Assembly (NCBI RefSeq): GCF_902832845.1 | Contig: NZ_CADFDB010000012.1 | Location: 62,001 to 126,000, forward strand | Reading direction: 5' to 3' | From: Burkholderia metallica | GTDB taxonomy: Bacteria; Pseudomonadota; Gammaproteobacteria; Burkholderiales; Burkholderiaceae | Length of the DNA stretch: 64,000 bases | Shown: piece by piece, positions 8,931-20,630 of the stretch | Layout of the letters: each line of letters begins with the position of its first letter | Position numbering within the stretch: position 1 is the stretch's first letter | The notes under the pieces: generated by a model | Database searches by the model: none | What the model was told of the DNA's origin: nothing | Seen by the model: only the letters and a program-made list of their open reading frames with translations | Position numbers and translations under genes: made by a program

Positions 8931-8936
8931 TATAAT
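8931..8936 (+). promoter_or_regulatory. candidate -10 box before the YadG/YadH-type ABC pair
   Basis: TATAAT in the context GCCCTATAATCAAG, closely resembling the box before mlaF, lies about 100 bases upstream of the ABC ATPase start. It could provide an internal start so that ABC, ibaG, murA and his genes are expressed apart from mla. The -35 match is poor. Confidence 0.45.
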
Positions 8937-9032
8937 CAAGCGTTTTGCGGGGCAGCCAATCGGCGTCCGGCCCCCATTTTCTTTCGCAGCAAGCACAGAA
9001 TAGGCGTCGCGGCCCTGGCGTCGCGCACAGTC

Positions 9033-9959
9033 ATGTCAGCCATAGAAATCCGTCACGTCAAGAAGCGCTACAAGTCGCTTCAGGCGCTCAAAGGCGTCAG
9101 CCTGTCGGTCGAGGAAGGCGAGTTTTTCGGTCTGCTCGGCCCCAACGGCGCAGGCAAGACCACACTCATCAGTATCCTCGCCGGGCTCGCCCGGGCCGAC
9201 GAAGGCAGTATCTCGGTGCGCGGTCACGACGTCGTCAAGGACTTCCGCGGCGCGCGCCGCGCACTCGGCGTCGTGCCGCAGGAACTCGTGTTCGACCCGT
9301 TCTTCACCGTTCGCGAGACGCTGCGGCTCCAGTCCGGATACTTCGGCCTGCGCCGCAACGACGACTGGATCGACGAAGTGATGGCCAACCTCGACCTCAC
9401 CGAGAAGGCCGACGCGAACATGCGTGCGCTGTCGGGCGGGATGAAGCGCCGCGTGCTGGTCGCGCAGGCGCTCGTGCACCGCCCGCCCGTGATCGTGCTC
9501 GACGAACCGACCGCCGGCGTCGACGTCGAACTGCGCCAGACGCTGTGGAAATTCATTTCGCGCCTGAACCGCGAAGGCCACACGATCGTGCTGACCACCC
9601 ACTACCTCGAGGAAGCCGAGTCGCTGTGCGACCGTATCGCGATGCTGCGTCGCGGCGAAGTGGTCGCGCTCGATCGCACCGACGCGCTGCTGCGCCGCTT
9701 CGCGGGGCTGCAGCTGTACCTGCGCTTCGCGGCCGGCGCGCTGCCGGCCGAGCTGCGCGGGCTGGAGTCCGATCCGGCCGCCCGCGCGCCGGGCGAGCAC
9801 CTGCTGCGTCTCACGAGCTACGACGATGTCGAGCGCATCCTCGCGCAATGCCGCGCGGCGGGCTGCGCATTCGACGAGATCGAGGTCCGCAAGGCGGATC
9901 TCGAAGACGTGTTCGTCCAGGTGATGAACGGGGCCGAGGTGATCGAGGGTCTGGCATGA
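9033..9959 (+). CDS. ABC transporter ATPase, YadG type
   Basis: 308 residues with Walker A GPNGAGKTT, signature LSGGMKRR, Walker B VIVLDEPTAGVD and H-loop TTHYLEEAE. The long C-terminal segment after the H-loop is typical of ABC-2 exporters. Together with the permease that overlaps it, it forms an export pump of unknown substrate, related to E. coli YadGH. The frame is open upstream, but MSAIEIRHVKKRYKSL at 9033 is the natural family start. Confidence 0.92.
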   Translation: MSAIEIRHVKKRYKSLQALKGVSLSVEEGEFFGLLGPNGAGKTTLISILAGLARADEGSISVRGHDVVKDFRGARRALGVVPQELVFDPFFTVRETLRLQSGYFGLRRNDDWIDEVMANLDLTEKADANMRALSGGMKRRVLVAQALVHRPPVIVLDEPTAGVDVELRQTLWKFISRLNREGHTIVLTTHYLEEAESLCDRIAMLRRGEVVALDRTDALLRRFAGLQLYLRFAAGALPAELRGLESDPAARAPGEHLLRLTSYDDVERILAQCRAAGCAFDEIEVRKADLEDVFVQVMNGAEVIEGLA

Positions 9960-10711
9960 GCGGGTTTCAAACACTGTTCTACAAGGAACTGCTGCGTTTC
10001 TGGAAAGTGTCGTTCCAGACGGTGTGCGCGCCGATCGTGACGGCGCTGCTGTACCTGACGATCTTCGGCCACGCGCTGTCGGGCCGCGTCGAGGTCTATC
10101 CGGGCGTCGAGTACGTGAGCTTTCTCGTGCCGGGCCTCGTGATGATGAGCGTGCTGCAGAATGCGTTCGCGAACAGCTCGTCGTCGCTGATCCAGTCGAA
10201 GATCACCGGCAACCTCGTGTTCGTGCTGCTGCCGCCGCTGTCGTACCGCGACATCTTCGGCGCGTACGTGCTCGCGTCCGTGGTGCGCGGCCTCGTGGTC
10301 GGCGCGGGCGTGTTCGTCGTGACGATCTGGTTTATCCCGATGCATTTCGCGGCGCCGCTGTTCATCATTGCGTTCGCGCTGCTCGGCTCGGCGATTCTCG
10401 GCACGCTCGGCCTGATCGCCGGGATCTGGGCCGAGAAGTTCGACCAGCTCGCCGCGTTCCAGAACTTCCTGATCATGCCGCTGACGTTCCTGTCCGGCGT
10501 GTTCTACTCGACGCACTCGCTGCCGCCCGTGTGGCGCGAGATCTCGCGTCTCAATCCGTTTTTCTACATGATCGACGGCTTCCGTTTCGGGTTCTTCGGC
10601 GCGTCCGACATCAACCCGTTCGCGAGCCTCGCGATCGTCACCGGTTTCTTCGTGCTGCTCGCACTGATTGCGATGCGGCTGCTCGCAACCGGCTACAAAC
10701 TGCGTCATTGA
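9956..10711 (+). CDS. ABC-2 type permease, YadH type
   Basis: 251 residues, six predicted membrane helices, ABC-2 family. The conserved block FDQLAAFQNFLIMPLTFLSG is followed by FYSTHSLPP and an FFYMIDGFRFGFFG motif near the C-terminus. The ATG overlaps the stop of the ATPase gene. Between mlaB and ibaG this pair replaces the direct mlaB-ibaG junction of E. coli, which hints at an envelope role (inference). Confidence 0.92.
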   Translation: MSGFQTLFYKELLRFWKVSFQTVCAPIVTALLYLTIFGHALSGRVEVYPGVEYVSFLVPGLVMMSVLQNAFANSSSSLIQSKITGNLVFVLLPPLSYRDIFGAYVLASVVRGLVVGAGVFVVTIWFIPMHFAAPLFIIAFALLGSAILGTLGLIAGIWAEKFDQLAAFQNFLIMPLTFLSGVFYSTHSLPPVWREISRLNPFFYMIDGFRFGFFGASDINPFASLAIVTGFFVLLALIAMRLLATGYKLRH

Positions 10712-10766
10712 TATCGACGGCAGCGGCCGCCATCCGGGCGGCGCGCGCCGACAGGAGCCTTACACC

Positions 10767-11006
10767 ATGTTGCCGACTCCCGAACAGGTCAAGCAATACA
10801 TCGCCGGCGGTCTCGTCTGCACCCATCTGGAAGTCGAAGGCGACGGCCAGCACTTCTTCGCGACGATCGTGTCGGCGGCCTTCGAAGGCAAGCGCCCGAT
10901 CCAGCGGCACCAGCTCGTCTACGCGGCGCTCGGCGATCGCATGAAACAGGAAATTCACGCGCTCAGCATGAAGACGCTGACGCCCGCCGAATGGCAGAAC
11001 GCATAA
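10767..11006 (+). CDS. ibaG: BolA-family protein IbaG
   Basis: 79 residues of the BolA fold: [19 protein letters not shown], then [21 protein letters not shown] and [14 protein letters not shown]. BolA proteins work with monothiol glutaredoxins in iron-sulfur cluster handling. The subtype is assigned from both sequence and place: E. coli ibaG also lies between mlaB and murA. ATG 10767 is preceded by AGGAG. Confidence 0.88.
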   Translation: MLPTPEQVKQYIAGGLVCTHLEVEGDGQHFFATIVSAAFEGKRPIQRHQLVYAALGDRMKQEIHALSMKTLTPAEWQNA

Positions 11007-11020
11007 CCGGAAATCACTGA

Positions 11021-12370
11021 GTGCAAGTCACCGTCAACGAGCGCGACGCCGTCCAGAGCGTCGCCACGGCACACCCGGCCGTCAACGGGGAAGCGCAGGG
11101 GCAGGGAATGGACAAGCTCGTGATCGAAGGCGGCCGCCGTCTGTCGGGCGAGATCGTCGTGTCGGGCGCGAAGAACGCCGCACTGCCGATCCTGTGCGCG
11201 GGGCTGCTCACCGCCGATCCGGTCGATCTCGACAACGTGCCGAACCTGAAGGACGTGCGTACCACGCTGAAGGTGCTGAACCAGATGGGTGTGAAGAGCG
11301 AGACCGACGGCGCCCGCGTGCAGCTCGACGCGTCGCGCGTCGACAACCTCGTCGCGCCTTACGAGCTCGTGAAGACGATGCGCGCATCGATCCTCGTGCT
11401 CGGGCCGCTGCTTGCGCGCTTCGGCGAGGCGAAGGTGTCGCTGCCGGGAGGCTGCGCGATCGGCGCGCGCCCGGTCGACCAGCACATCAAGGGCCTGCAG
11501 GCGATGGGCGCCGAGATCAGCATCGAGCACGGCTTCATCGAAGCCCGCGCGAAGCGCCTGAAGGGCGCGCGCATCGTGACCGACATGATCACGGTGACGG
11601 GGACGGAAAACCTGCTGATGGCCGCGACGCTCGCCGATGGCGAGACGGTGATCGAAAACGCCGCGCGCGAGCCGGAAGTGAGCGATCTCGCACACTTGCT
11701 GGTCGCGATGGGCGCGAAAATCGACGGCATCGGCACCGATCGCCTCGTGATCCAGGGCGTCGAGCGGCTGCACGGCGCGCGCCATTCGGTGATCCCCGAC
11801 CGCATCGAGGCCGGCACGTTCCTGTGCGCGGTCGCGGCGGCCGGCGGCGACGTGAGGCTGACGGGCGTGCGCCCGCACATCCTCGACGCGGTGATCGACA
11901 AGCTGCGCGAAGCCGGCGTGTCGATCGAGGAAGGCGACAGCTGGCTGCGCGTGAAGATGGACCGCCGCCCGTCGGCCGTGACGATCCGCACGTCGGAATA
12001 CCCGGCGTTCCCGACCGACATGCAGGCGCAATTCATGGCCCTCAATACGGTCGCGACCGGCACCGCGCAGGTCGTCGAAACCATTTTCGAGAACCGCTTC
12101 ATGCACGTGCAGGAGCTGAACCGGCTCGGCGCGAACATCACGATCGACGGCAACACCGCGCTCGTGACGGGCGTCGAGAAGCTGTCCGGCGCGACCGTGA
12201 TGGCGACCGACCTGCGTGCGTCGGCGAGCCTCGTGATCGCGGGGCTGCGCGCCGACGGCGAAACGCTCGTCGACCGCATCTATCATCTGGACCGCGGCTA
12301 CGACCGCATGGAAACCAAACTGACCGCCGTCGGCGCGAACGTGCGCCGCCTTTCCGGGAGCCAAGCATGA
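11021..12370 (+). CDS. murA: UDP-N-acetylglucosamine 1-carboxyvinyltransferase MurA
   Basis: 449 residues from a GTG; first committed step of peptidoglycan synthesis, phosphoenolpyruvate transfer to UDP-GlcNAc, in the cytoplasm. Motifs: [12 protein letters not shown] (about 48-59), the fosfomycin-target cysteine in [13 protein letters not shown] (C145), [10 protein letters not shown], and [11 protein letters not shown] near the end. A second possible start, ATG 11108 (MDKLVIEGG), aligns with the E. coli N-terminus. I keep the GTG because related Burkholderia proteins, as I recall them, conserve the upstream ~29 residues. The stop overlaps hisG. Confidence 0.96.
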   Translation: MQVTVNERDAVQSVATAHPAVNGEAQGQGMDKLVIEGGRRLSGEIVVSGAKNAALPILCAGLLTADPVDLDNVPNLKDVRTTLKVLNQMGVKSETDGARVQLDASRVDNLVAPYELVKTMRASILVLGPLLARFGEAKVSLPGGCAIGARPVDQHIKGLQAMGAEISIEHGFIEARAKRLKGARIVTDMITVTGTENLLMAATLADGETVIENAAREPEVSDLAHLLVAMGAKIDGIGTDRLVIQGVERLHGARHSVIPDRIEAGTFLCAVAAAGGDVRLTGVRPHILDAVIDKLREAGVSIEEGDSWLRVKMDRRPSAVTIRTSEYPAFPTDMQAQFMALNTVATGTAQVVETIFENRFMHVQELNRLGANITIDGNTALVTGVEKLSGATVMATDLRASASLVIAGLRADGETLVDRIYHLDRGYDRMETKLTAVGANVRRLSGSQA

Positions 12371-13020
12371 CCGCGCCGCTGACCCTCGCCCTGTCGAAGG
12401 GCCGGATTTTCGAGGAAACCCTGCCGCTGCTGGCCGCGGCCGGCGTGCAGGTTACCGAGGATCCGGAAACGTCGCGCAAGCTGATCCTGCCGACGACGAA
12501 CCCCGACCTGCGCGTGATCATCGTGCGCGCGAGCGACGTGCCGACCTACGTCGAATACGGCGCGGCCGATTTCGGCGTGGCCGGCAAGGACGTGCTGGTC
12601 GAGCACGGCGGCTCGGGCCTGTACCAGCCGATCGATCTGAACATTGCGCGCTGCCGGATGTCGGTGGCCGTGTCGGCCGGTTTCGACTATGCGAACGCCG
12701 TGCGCCAGGGCGCGCGGCTGCGCGTCGCGACCAAGTACGTCGAAACGGCACGCGAACACTTTGCCGCGAAGGGCGTGCACGTCGACCTGATCAAGCTGTA
12801 CGGCTCGATGGAGCTCGCGCCGCTGGTCGGGCTGGCCGACGCGATCGTCGACCTCGTCAGCTCGGGCGGCACGCTGAAGGCGAACAATCTGGTCGAGGTC
12901 GAGGAGATCATGGCGATCTCGTCGCGCCTCGTCGTGAACCAGGCTGCGCTGAAGTTGAAGCGCACGGCGCTCAAGCCGATTCTCGACGCGTTCGAACGCG
13001 CGTCGCAGAATGGCGGTTGA
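12367..13020 (+). CDS. hisG: ATP phosphoribosyltransferase, short form HisG
   Basis: 217 residues, the short HisG lacking the C-terminal regulatory domain. It therefore needs a HisZ subunit encoded elsewhere for activity and histidine feedback. Motifs: [10 protein letters not shown] at the N-terminus, [14 protein letters not shown], and the PRPP loop region [14 protein letters not shown]. First step of histidine synthesis. ATG overlaps the murA stop (ATGA), coupling cell-wall and histidine genes on one transcript. Confidence 0.96.
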   Translation: MTAPLTLALSKGRIFEETLPLLAAAGVQVTEDPETSRKLILPTTNPDLRVIIVRASDVPTYVEYGAADFGVAGKDVLVEHGGSGLYQPIDLNIARCRMSVAVSAGFDYANAVRQGARLRVATKYVETAREHFAAKGVHVDLIKLYGSMELAPLVGLADAIVDLVSSGGTLKANNLVEVEEIMAISSRLVVNQAALKLKRTALKPILDAFERASQNGG

Positions 13021-13044
13021 GCGCATCACCGTAACGGAATTCCC

Positions 13045-14361
13045 ATGTCCATCACCATCCGCAAACTCGATTCGACGAGCGAAGGCTTCGGCGCCGAGCT
13101 GCGCGCGCTGCTCGCGTTCGAGGCGAGCGAAGACGCGGCGATCGAGCAGTCGGTCGCGCAGATCCTCGCCGACGTGAAGTCGCGCGGCGATGCCGCGGTG
13201 CTCGAGTACACGAACCGCTTCGACCGGCTGAACGCGACCAGCGTCGCCGCGCTGGAGCTGCCGCAGGACGCGCTGCAGACGGCGCTCGACGGTCTCGCAC
13301 CGAAGGCGCGCGCCGCGCTGGAAGCGGCCGCGGCGCGGGTGCGCGCGTACCACGAGAAGCAGAAGATCGAGTGCGGCACGCACAGCTGGCAGTACACGGA
13401 AAGCGACGGCACGGTGCTCGGCCAGAAGGTCACGCCGCTCGACCGCGTCGGCCTGTACGTGCCGGGCGGCAAGGCCGCGTATCCGTCGTCGGTGCTGATG
13501 AACGCGATTCCCGCGCGCGTCGCGGGCGTCGGCGAGATCGTGATGGTCGTGCCGACGCCGGACGGCGTGAAGAACGACCTCGTGCTCGCCGCGGCGCTGC
13601 TCGGCGGCGTCGATCGCGTGTTCACGATCGGCGGCGCGCAGGCGGTCGGCGCGCTCGCGTACGGCACGGCGACGGTGCCGGCCGTCGACAAGATCTGCGG
13701 CCCGGGCAACGCGTACGTCGCGTCGGCGAAGCGCCGCGTGTTTGGCACGGTCGGCATCGACATGATCGCCGGGCCGTCGGAAATCCTCGTGCTGTGCGAC
13801 GGCACGACCGATCCGAACTGGGTCGCGATGGACCTGTTCTCGCAGGCCGAGCACGACGAGCTCGCGCAGTCGATCCTGCTGTGCCCGGACGGGGCGTTCC
13901 TCGACCGCGTCGAGAAGGCGATCGACGAGCTGCTGCCGTCGATGCCGCGTCGGGACGTGATTCGCGCGTCGCTCGAAGGCCGCGGCGCGCTGATCAAGGT
14001 GCGCGACATGGCCGAAGCGTGCCGGATCGCGAACGACATCGCGCCGGAGCACCTCGAAATCTCGGCGCTGGAGCCGCAGCAATGGGGCCAGCAGATCCGC
14101 CATGCGGGCGCGATCTTCCTCGGCCGCTACACGAGCGAGAGCCTCGGCGACTACTGCGCGGGCCCGAACCACGTGCTGCCGACGTCGCGCACCGCGCGCT
14201 TCTCGTCGCCGCTCGGCGTGTACGACTTCATCAAGCGCTCGAGCCTGATCGAAGTCAGCGCCGAAGGCGCGCAGACGCTCGGCGAGATCGCGTCCGAGCT
14301 CGCGTACGGCGAAGGGCTGCAGGCGCACGCGAAGAGCGCCGAGTTCCGGATGAAGAGCTGA
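13045..14361 (+). CDS. hisD: histidinol dehydrogenase HisD
   Basis: 438 residues. It catalyses the last two oxidations from L-histidinol to L-histidine with NAD and a zinc ion. Seen: [19 protein letters not shown], the signature [31 protein letters not shown] with zinc-site residues, and IAPEHLEIS. Length is normal. It begins 25 bases after hisG. The 147-base gap that follows is GC-rich and holds no recognisable gene. Confidence 0.97.
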   Translation: MSITIRKLDSTSEGFGAELRALLAFEASEDAAIEQSVAQILADVKSRGDAAVLEYTNRFDRLNATSVAALELPQDALQTALDGLAPKARAALEAAAARVRAYHEKQKIECGTHSWQYTESDGTVLGQKVTPLDRVGLYVPGGKAAYPSSVLMNAIPARVAGVGEIVMVVPTPDGVKNDLVLAAALLGGVDRVFTIGGAQAVGALAYGTATVPAVDKICGPGNAYVASAKRRVFGTVGIDMIAGPSEILVLCDGTTDPNWVAMDLFSQAEHDELAQSILLCPDGAFLDRVEKAIDELLPSMPRRDVIRASLEGRGALIKVRDMAEACRIANDIAPEHLEISALEPQQWGQQIRHAGAIFLGRYTSESLGDYCAGPNHVLPTSRTARFSSPLGVYDFIKRSSLIEVSAEGAQTLGEIASELAYGEGLQAHAKSAEFRMKS

Positions 14362-14508
14362 CCGCGCGCTGCGCGGGGGCCGGAGCGGGCGCTGACGCGC
14401 CGGCCCGGCCCGTACCCCGAAGGCCGGGGCTGGAGACACCTGGGCAGGGCGGCCGCCGCCGCGTTGCCGATCATTTGACGCCGGCGCGACGCACGCCGGC
14501 TTGAGACC

Positions 14509-15582
14509 ATGACGACGCCACAAGACATCATCCGCCGCGACGTGCTCGCGATGACGAGCTATCCGGTGCCGGACGCGAGCGGGTTCGTGAAGCTCGACGC
14601 GATGGAGAACCCGTACTCGCTGCCCGAGCCGCTCGCCGCGGCGCTCGGCGAGCGGCTCGCGCAGGTCGCGCTGAACCGCTACCCGGCGCCGCGCCCGGCC
14701 GCGCTGCTCGACAAGCTGCGCCACGCGATGGGCGTGCCGGCTGCCTGCGACGTGCTGCTCGGCAACGGCTCGGACGAAATCATCAGCATGATGTCGGTGG
14801 CCTGCGCGAAGCCGGGCGCGAAGGTGCTCGCGCCGGTGCCGGGCTTCGTGATGTACGAGCTGTCCGCGAAGCTCGCGCAGCTCGAATTCGTCGGCGTGCC
14901 GCTGAAGGCCGACCTGACGCTCGACGTCGACGCGATGCTCGCGGCGATCGCCGAGCACCAGCCGGCGATTGTCTATCTCGCGTACCCGAACAACCCGACC
15001 GGCACGCTGTACGACGATGCCGACATCGAACGCATCGTCGCGGCCGCGCGGCAAAGCCTCGTCGTGATCGACGAGGCGTACCAGCCGTTCGCCGTGCACT
15101 CGTGGGTGCCGCGTGCCGCCGAGTTCGACAACGTCGTCGTGATGCGCACGGTGTCGAAGCTCGGCCTCGCGGGCATCCGCCTCGGCTACCTCGTCGGTTC
15201 GCCCGTGTGGCTGACCGAATTCGACAAGGTGCGCCCGCCGTACAACATCAACGTGCTGACCCAGGCGACCACCGATTTCCTGCTCGACCACCTCGACGTG
15301 CTCGACGCGCAGGCGGCCGACCTGCGTGCGCAGCGTGCGTATCTCGCGCAGGAAGTGGCCGCGCTGCCGGGCGCGACGGTGTTCCCGAGCGCCGGCAATT
15401 TCCTGCTGGTGCGCGTGCCGGACGCGGCCGCCGTGTTCGACGCGCTGCTCACCGAACGGGTTTTGGTCAAAAACGTGAGTAAAATGCATCCGTTGCTGGC
15501 TGAATGCGTGCGGCTGACCGTCGGTTCTCCCGACGAAAACGCGCGCCTGCTGGCCGCTTTGAAACTCGCGCTGCCCGGTTGA
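14509..15582 (+). CDS. hisC: histidinol-phosphate aminotransferase HisC
   Basis: 357 residues, class II PLP aminotransferase: [42 protein letters not shown] and the PLP lysine in [15 protein letters not shown]. It converts imidazole acetol phosphate to histidinol phosphate. Complete and normal in length; it lies between hisD and hisB. Confidence 0.96.
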   Translation: MTTPQDIIRRDVLAMTSYPVPDASGFVKLDAMENPYSLPEPLAAALGERLAQVALNRYPAPRPAALLDKLRHAMGVPAACDVLLGNGSDEIISMMSVACAKPGAKVLAPVPGFVMYELSAKLAQLEFVGVPLKADLTLDVDAMLAAIAEHQPAIVYLAYPNNPTGTLYDDADIERIVAAARQSLVVIDEAYQPFAVHSWVPRAAEFDNVVVMRTVSKLGLAGIRLGYLVGSPVWLTEFDKVRPPYNINVLTQATTDFLLDHLDVLDAQAADLRAQRAYLAQEVAALPGATVFPSAGNFLLVRVPDAAAVFDALLTERVLVKNVSKMHPLLAECVRLTVGSPDENARLLAALKLALPG

Positions 15583-15647
15583 GCCTCTGGGCGCCGCAGC
15601 GCGAAACGATCAATCCCCATTTACATCGACTCAGTCAAGGAATTGCC

Positions 15648-16235
15648 ATGCGTGTGGCGGAAGTCGTTCGCAATACCAGCGAAACGCAGATCCGTGTGAA
15701 GCTCAATCTCGACGGCACGGGCCAGCAGAAGCTGGCCACCGGCGTGCCGTTCCTCGACCATATGCTCGACCAGATCGCGCGACACGGTCTGGTCGATCTC
15801 GAGGTTGAAGCGCATGGCGATACGCACATCGACGATCACCACACGGTCGAGGATGTCGGCATCACGCTCGGTCAGGCCGTCGCGAAGGCGATCGGCGATC
15901 GCAAGGGCATCCGCCGCTACGGCCATTCGTACGTGCCGCTCGACGAGGCGCTGTCGCGCGTCGTGATCGATTTCTCGGGCCGGCCGGGCCTCGAATTCCA
16001 CGTGCCGTTCACGCGTGCGCGGATCGGCACGTTCGATGTCGACCTGTCGATCGAATTCTTCCGCGGTTTCGTGAACCACGCGGGCGTCACGCTGCATATC
16101 GACAACCTGCGCGGGATCAACGCGCACCATCAGCTCGAGACCGTCTTCAAGGCCTTCGGCCGCGCGCTGCGCGCGGCGGTGGAGCTGGACGAGCGTGCGG
16201 CGGGGCAGATCCCGTCGACGAAGGGCAGCCTCTGA
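15648..16235 (+). CDS. hisB: imidazoleglycerol-phosphate dehydratase HisB
   Basis: 195 residues, monofunctional HisB without the phosphatase domain of enteric bacteria. The family repeats appear: [32 protein letters not shown] and [22 protein letters not shown], with the metal-binding histidines. ATG 15648 ([12 protein letters not shown]) follows AAGGAA. Upstream extension of the frame overlaps hisC and is not used. Confidence 0.97.
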   Translation: MRVAEVVRNTSETQIRVKLNLDGTGQQKLATGVPFLDHMLDQIARHGLVDLEVEAHGDTHIDDHHTVEDVGITLGQAVAKAIGDRKGIRRYGHSYVPLDEALSRVVIDFSGRPGLEFHVPFTRARIGTFDVDLSIEFFRGFVNHAGVTLHIDNLRGINAHHQLETVFKAFGRALRAAVELDERAAGQIPSTKGSL

Positions 16236-16301
16236 ACCTGAACTGACCGGACGAAGCGTCAAGGACAACCTCACGGCTTCGGCGCGCGGCGCCGGCTTGC
16301 G

Positions 16302-16922
16302 ATGGATCTGCTCAAATCGTTCATTTCGCTGCTGGCGCTGATCAATCCGGTCGGCGCGGTGCCGTTCTTCCTGAGCCTGACGGCGCAGCAGACGGAGGCC
16401 GAGCGGCGGCGCACGGTCCGGATCGCGTCGGTGTCGGTGTTCTGCGTGATCACGGTGACGACGCTGCTCGGGCAGCAGATCATCGATTTCTTCGGCATTT
16501 CGGTCGGGTCGCTCGAAGTGGGCGGCGGGATCATCATGCTGCTGATGGCGATCAACATGCTGAATGCGCAGATCGGCAACACGCGATCGACGCCGGAGGA
16601 GCGCCACGAAGCCGAGCTGAAGGACAACATCGCGGTCGTGCCGCTGGCGATTCCGCTGCTCACGGGCCCCGGCTCGATCAGCACGGTGATCATCTATGCG
16701 GCGAACTCGCGTCACTGGTATGAGCGAGCCGGGCTGGTCGCGATCGGCGCGGCCCTGGCTTTTCTGTGTTTCGTCGCGATGCGGCTCGCCGAGCCGATCG
16801 CGAACTGGATCGGCCGCACGGGCATCAACATCGCCACGCGGCTGATGGGTCTGATGCTGTCGGCGCTGGCGGTGGAATTCATCGTCAACGGATTGAGGGC
16901 GCTACTGCCTGCACTGAGATGA
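16302..16922 (+). CDS. MarC-family inner-membrane protein
   Basis: 206 residues, six hydrophobic segments, beginning [26 protein letters not shown], shown here as [10 protein letters not shown] then [16 protein letters not shown]. The motif [15 protein letters not shown] is characteristic of MarC/YhgN proteins. Function in the family is unresolved: it is not a proven antibiotic transporter despite the name. It sits inside the histidine operon, and its stop overlaps the hisH start (ATGA). Confidence 0.9.
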   Translation: MDLLKSFISLLALINPVGAVPFFLSLTAQQTEAERRRTVRIASVSVFCVITVTTLLGQQIIDFFGISVGSLEVGGGIIMLLMAINMLNAQIGNTRSTPEERHEAELKDNIAVVPLAIPLLTGPGSISTVIIYAANSRHWYERAGLVAIGAALAFLCFVAMRLAEPIANWIGRTGINIATRLMGLMLSALAVEFIVNGLRALLPALR

Positions 16923-17560
16923 AAACTTCGATTGCGATTGTGGATTATGGGATGGGCAACCTGCGCTCGGTCGCGCAGGCGCTCAAGAAGGCCGAACCGG
17001 CCGCCGACGTGGCGATCGTCGACACGCCGGCCGCGATCCGCGCGGCCGACCGTGTCGTGCTGCCCGGCCAGGGCGCGATGCCCGACTGCATGCGCTCGCT
17101 CGGCGAATCGGGTTTGCAGGAGGCCGTGATCGAGGCGTCGCGCACGAAGCCGCTGCTCGGCGTGTGCGTCGGCGAGCAGATGCTGTTCGACTGGAGCGCG
17201 GAAGGCGACACGAAGGGCCTCGGCCTGTTGCCCGGCAAGGTCGTGCGCTTCGAACTCGACGGCCGCCTGCAGGACGACGGCTCGCGCTTCAAGGTGCCGC
17301 AGATGGGCTGGAACCGCGTGCGCCAGTCGCAGCCGCACCCGCTGTGGGACGGCGTGCCCGACGACGCGTATTTCTACTTCGTGCACAGCTATTACGTGAG
17401 CCCGGACAACCCGGCGCATACGGTCGGCGAAACGGCGTACGGCGCGCCGTTTACGTCCGCGGTCGCGCGGGACAACCTCTTCGCGACCCAATTCCACCCC
17501 GAGAAAAGTGCGGAGGTCGGGTTGCGTCTGTATCGCAACTTCGTACACTGGAAACCGTGA
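16919..17560 (+). CDS. hisH: imidazole glycerol phosphate synthase glutaminase subunit HisH
   Basis: 213 residues, class I glutamine amidotransferase. The nucleophile lies in [12 protein letters not shown] (Cys around residue 82), and the His/Glu pair in QFHPEKS near the C-terminus. It supplies ammonia to HisF. Start overlaps marC. After it, 17561-17723 (163 bases) carries no gene; an A/T-rich TTGTACTAAACTAG at about 17636-17650 may be promoter-like. Confidence 0.96.
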   Translation: MKTSIAIVDYGMGNLRSVAQALKKAEPAADVAIVDTPAAIRAADRVVLPGQGAMPDCMRSLGESGLQEAVIEASRTKPLLGVCVGEQMLFDWSAEGDTKGLGLLPGKVVRFELDGRLQDDGSRFKVPQMGWNRVRQSQPHPLWDGVPDDAYFYFVHSYYVSPDNPAHTVGETAYGAPFTSAVARDNLFATQFHPEKSAEVGLRLYRNFVHWKP

Positions 17561-17723
17561 ACGTCGCGTGCGTGCCACAGTCGGCGAGCCGGAAAGGCCC
17601 GTCGCACGGGGCTTGCACGCCTAAGCGCCGAAAGAGTTGTACTAAACTAGCGAGACGGCGCGGTACCGGATTGGCCGGTACGCGCCGGATTCTTTTCTTC
17701 TTCCACGACGACACCCGATTGCT

Positions 17724-18479
17724 ATGTTGCTGATTCCGGCCATCGACCTCAAAGACGGTCAGTGTGTGCGCCTCAAACAGGGCGATATGGACCAGGCCAC
17801 GATTTTCTCCGAGGACCCGGCGGCGATGGCCCGCAAGTGGGTCGATCTCGGCGCCCGGCGGCTCCATCTCGTCGACCTGAACGGCGCATTCGCCGGCAAG
17901 CCGAAGAATCTCGAGGCGATCGAAGCGATCCTCGATGAAGTCGGCGACGAAATTCCCGTCCAGCTCGGCGGCGGCATCCGCAGCCTCGAGACGATCGAGA
18001 AGTATCTCGACGCCGGTCTGTCCTACGTGATCATCGGCACCGCGGCCGTGAAGAATCCGGGCTTCCTGCAGGATGCGTGCACCGCGTTCTCCGGCAGCAT
18101 CATCGTCGGGCTGGACGCGAAGGACGGCAAGGTCGCGACCGACGGCTGGAGCAAGCTGACCGGCCACGAAGTGGTCGATCTCGCGAAAAAGTTCGAAGAC
18201 TACGGCGTCGAGTCGATCGTCTACACGGACATCGGCCGCGACGGGATGCTGCAGGGCATCAACATCGAGGCGACCGTGAAGCTCGCGCAGGCGGTCGGCA
18301 TCCCGGTGATCGCCAGCGGCGGCCTGTCGAACCTCACGGACATCGAGCAGCTGTGCGAAGTGGAAGAGCACGGTGTCGAAGGCGTGATCTGCGGCCGTGC
18401 GATCTACTCCGGCGATCTCGATTTCGCGGCCGCGCAAAAGCGCGCGGACGAACTGAACGGCGAACTCGACAACGCGTAA
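17724..18479 (+). CDS. hisA: phosphoribosylformimino-5-aminoimidazole carboxamide ribotide isomerase HisA
   Basis: 251 residues, beta/alpha barrel isomerase of histidine synthesis. Seen: the N-terminal catalytic Asp in [30 protein letters not shown], and the second half [15 protein letters not shown] and [13 protein letters not shown], the two phosphate-binding repeats. Complete; it precedes hisF. Confidence 0.96.
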   Translation: MLLIPAIDLKDGQCVRLKQGDMDQATIFSEDPAAMARKWVDLGARRLHLVDLNGAFAGKPKNLEAIEAILDEVGDEIPVQLGGGIRSLETIEKYLDAGLSYVIIGTAAVKNPGFLQDACTAFSGSIIVGLDAKDGKVATDGWSKLTGHEVVDLAKKFEDYGVESIVYTDIGRDGMLQGINIEATVKLAQAVGIPVIASGGLSNLTDIEQLCEVEEHGVEGVICGRAIYSGDLDFAAAQKRADELNGELDNA

Positions 18480-18585
18480 GCGCGGTTGTCCCGCTCGCCG
18501 GGGCTGCCCGCAGGCGGCCCCGACCGGAAGCCTCGCGCGAGGTTTCCGCAACCGGCCGTCCCAGCGCGGCATTTGGCGCAACATC

Positions 18586-19358
<773 letters not shown>

Positions 19359-19359
<1 letters not shown>

Positions 19360-19775
19360 TGAATACGGAAACGAATGCATTGCCCGCGTGGCTCGACAAG
19401 GTCCGCTGGGACGACAACGGCCTAGTGCCGGTGATCGCGCAGGAAGCGTCGACGAACGACGTGCTGATGTTCGCGTGGATGAACCGCGAGGCGCTGGCGA
19501 AGACGATCGAGACGCAGCGCGCGGTCTACTATTCGCGCTCGCGCAAGCGCCTGTGGTTCAAGGGCGAGGAGTCGGGCCACGTGCAGCACGTGCACGAGGT
19601 GCGGCTCGATTGCGACGAGGATGTCGTGCTGCTGAAGGTCGAGCAGGTGTCGGGCATCGCATGCCACACCGGCCGGCATTCGTGCTTCTTCCAGAAATTC
19701 GAAGGCACCGTGGAGAGCGGCGACTGGGTCACGGTCGAACCGGTGCTGAAAGACCCCGAACACATCTACAAATGA
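19359..19775 (+). CDS. hisI: phosphoribosyl-AMP cyclohydrolase HisI
   Basis: 138 residues, separate (not fused to HisE). The zinc/magnesium site motifs [34 protein letters not shown] and [11 protein letters not shown] are all present. It opens the purine ring of phosphoribosyl-AMP. It overlaps hisF upstream and hisE downstream by 4 bases at the latter junction. Confidence 0.96.
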
Positions 19776-20137
19776 CGCAATCGACCGAAGACACGCTGCT
19801 GCGCCTCGCGGCCGTGATCGATAGCCGCAAGGGCGGCGATCCCGACCAATCGTACGTATCGCGCCTGTTCCACAAGGGCGACGACGCGGTGCTGAAGAAG
19901 ATCGGCGAAGAGGCGACGGAAGTCGTGCTGGCCGCGAAGGACGCGCGTCAGGGCGGCGCGCCTGCCGCGCTCGTCGGCGAGGTGGCCGACCTGTGGTTCC
20001 ACTGCCTCGTGATGCTGTCGCACTTCGACCTGAGCCCGGCCGACGTGATCGCCGAGCTCGAGCGCCGCGAAGGATTGTCGGGTATCGAGGAGAAGGCGCT
20101 GCGCAAGCGTCGCGAGCGCGAGGAAAACGGCGGGTGA
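19772..20137 (+). CDS. hisE: phosphoribosyl-ATP pyrophosphatase HisE
   Basis: 121 residues of the MazG-like all-alpha family: [25 protein letters not shown] with the metal-binding EEATE, then [11 protein letters not shown]. It catalyses the second step of histidine synthesis. The start overlaps hisI (ATGA), ending the his gene run. Confidence 0.95.
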   Translation: MTQSTEDTLLRLAAVIDSRKGGDPDQSYVSRLFHKGDDAVLKKIGEEATEVVLAAKDARQGGAPAALVGEVADLWFHCLVMLSHFDLSPADVIAELERREGLSGIEEKALRKRREREENGG

Positions 20138-20206
20138 CAGGCCCTCGTCGCGAGATGGCCACAGTGCGGTAAGCTGTAAGAATTGTCATCTAACGGGGGT
20201 AGCCTC

Positions 20207-20599
20207 ATGACCGATACGCGAAGCGAGTTTCCGCCGCCGTTGGTGCCGGGCGGTGCGGATGCCGAACGTCTGGCCGGCCTGCGCACGCTGACGCACGTGC
20301 TCTACGGCCTCTACGCGTTTCATTGGCTCACGGGCGGCGTCACGGGCATCATCGCGATCATCATCAACTACGTGAAGCGCGACGATGTGGCGGGCACGCC
20401 GTATGCCGCCCACTTCGAGTGGCAGATCCGCACGTTCTGGCGCGCGCTGATCGCGTACGTGATCGGGTTCGCGCTGATGTTCGTGGTGGTCGGATTTGCA
20501 GTGATGTTTGTCACATGGATCTGGACGCTGTACCGTATCATCAAGGGTTGGCTGTACCTGAACGACAACAAGCCGCTCGATCCGCAGGCCTGGTTTTGA
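20207..20599 (+). CDS. small membrane protein, DUF4870-like
   Basis: 130 residues with about three hydrophobic segments: residues 33-62, 85-113 and a shorter one near the end (WIWTLYRIIKGWLYL). The pattern resembles DUF4870/Tic20-like bacterial membrane proteins of unknown function. ATG 20207 follows GGGGGT; an upstream TTG is possible but less likely. It lies between the his genes and tat. Confidence 0.8.
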   Translation: MTDTRSEFPPPLVPGGADAERLAGLRTLTHVLYGLYAFHWLTGGVTGIIAIIINYVKRDDVAGTPYAAHFEWQIRTFWRALIAYVIGFALMFVVVGFAVMFVTWIWTLYRIIKGWLYLNDNKPLDPQAWF

Positions 20600-20630
20600 C
20601 CGGTCGCGCTCGGGCGTCTGCAGGAGCAAC

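Noticed and set aside
11108-12370. Shorter murA starting at ATG 11108.
   Set aside because: It aligns with E. coli MurA, but the upstream 29 residues are, from memory, conserved in the genus and the GTG at 11021 is well placed.
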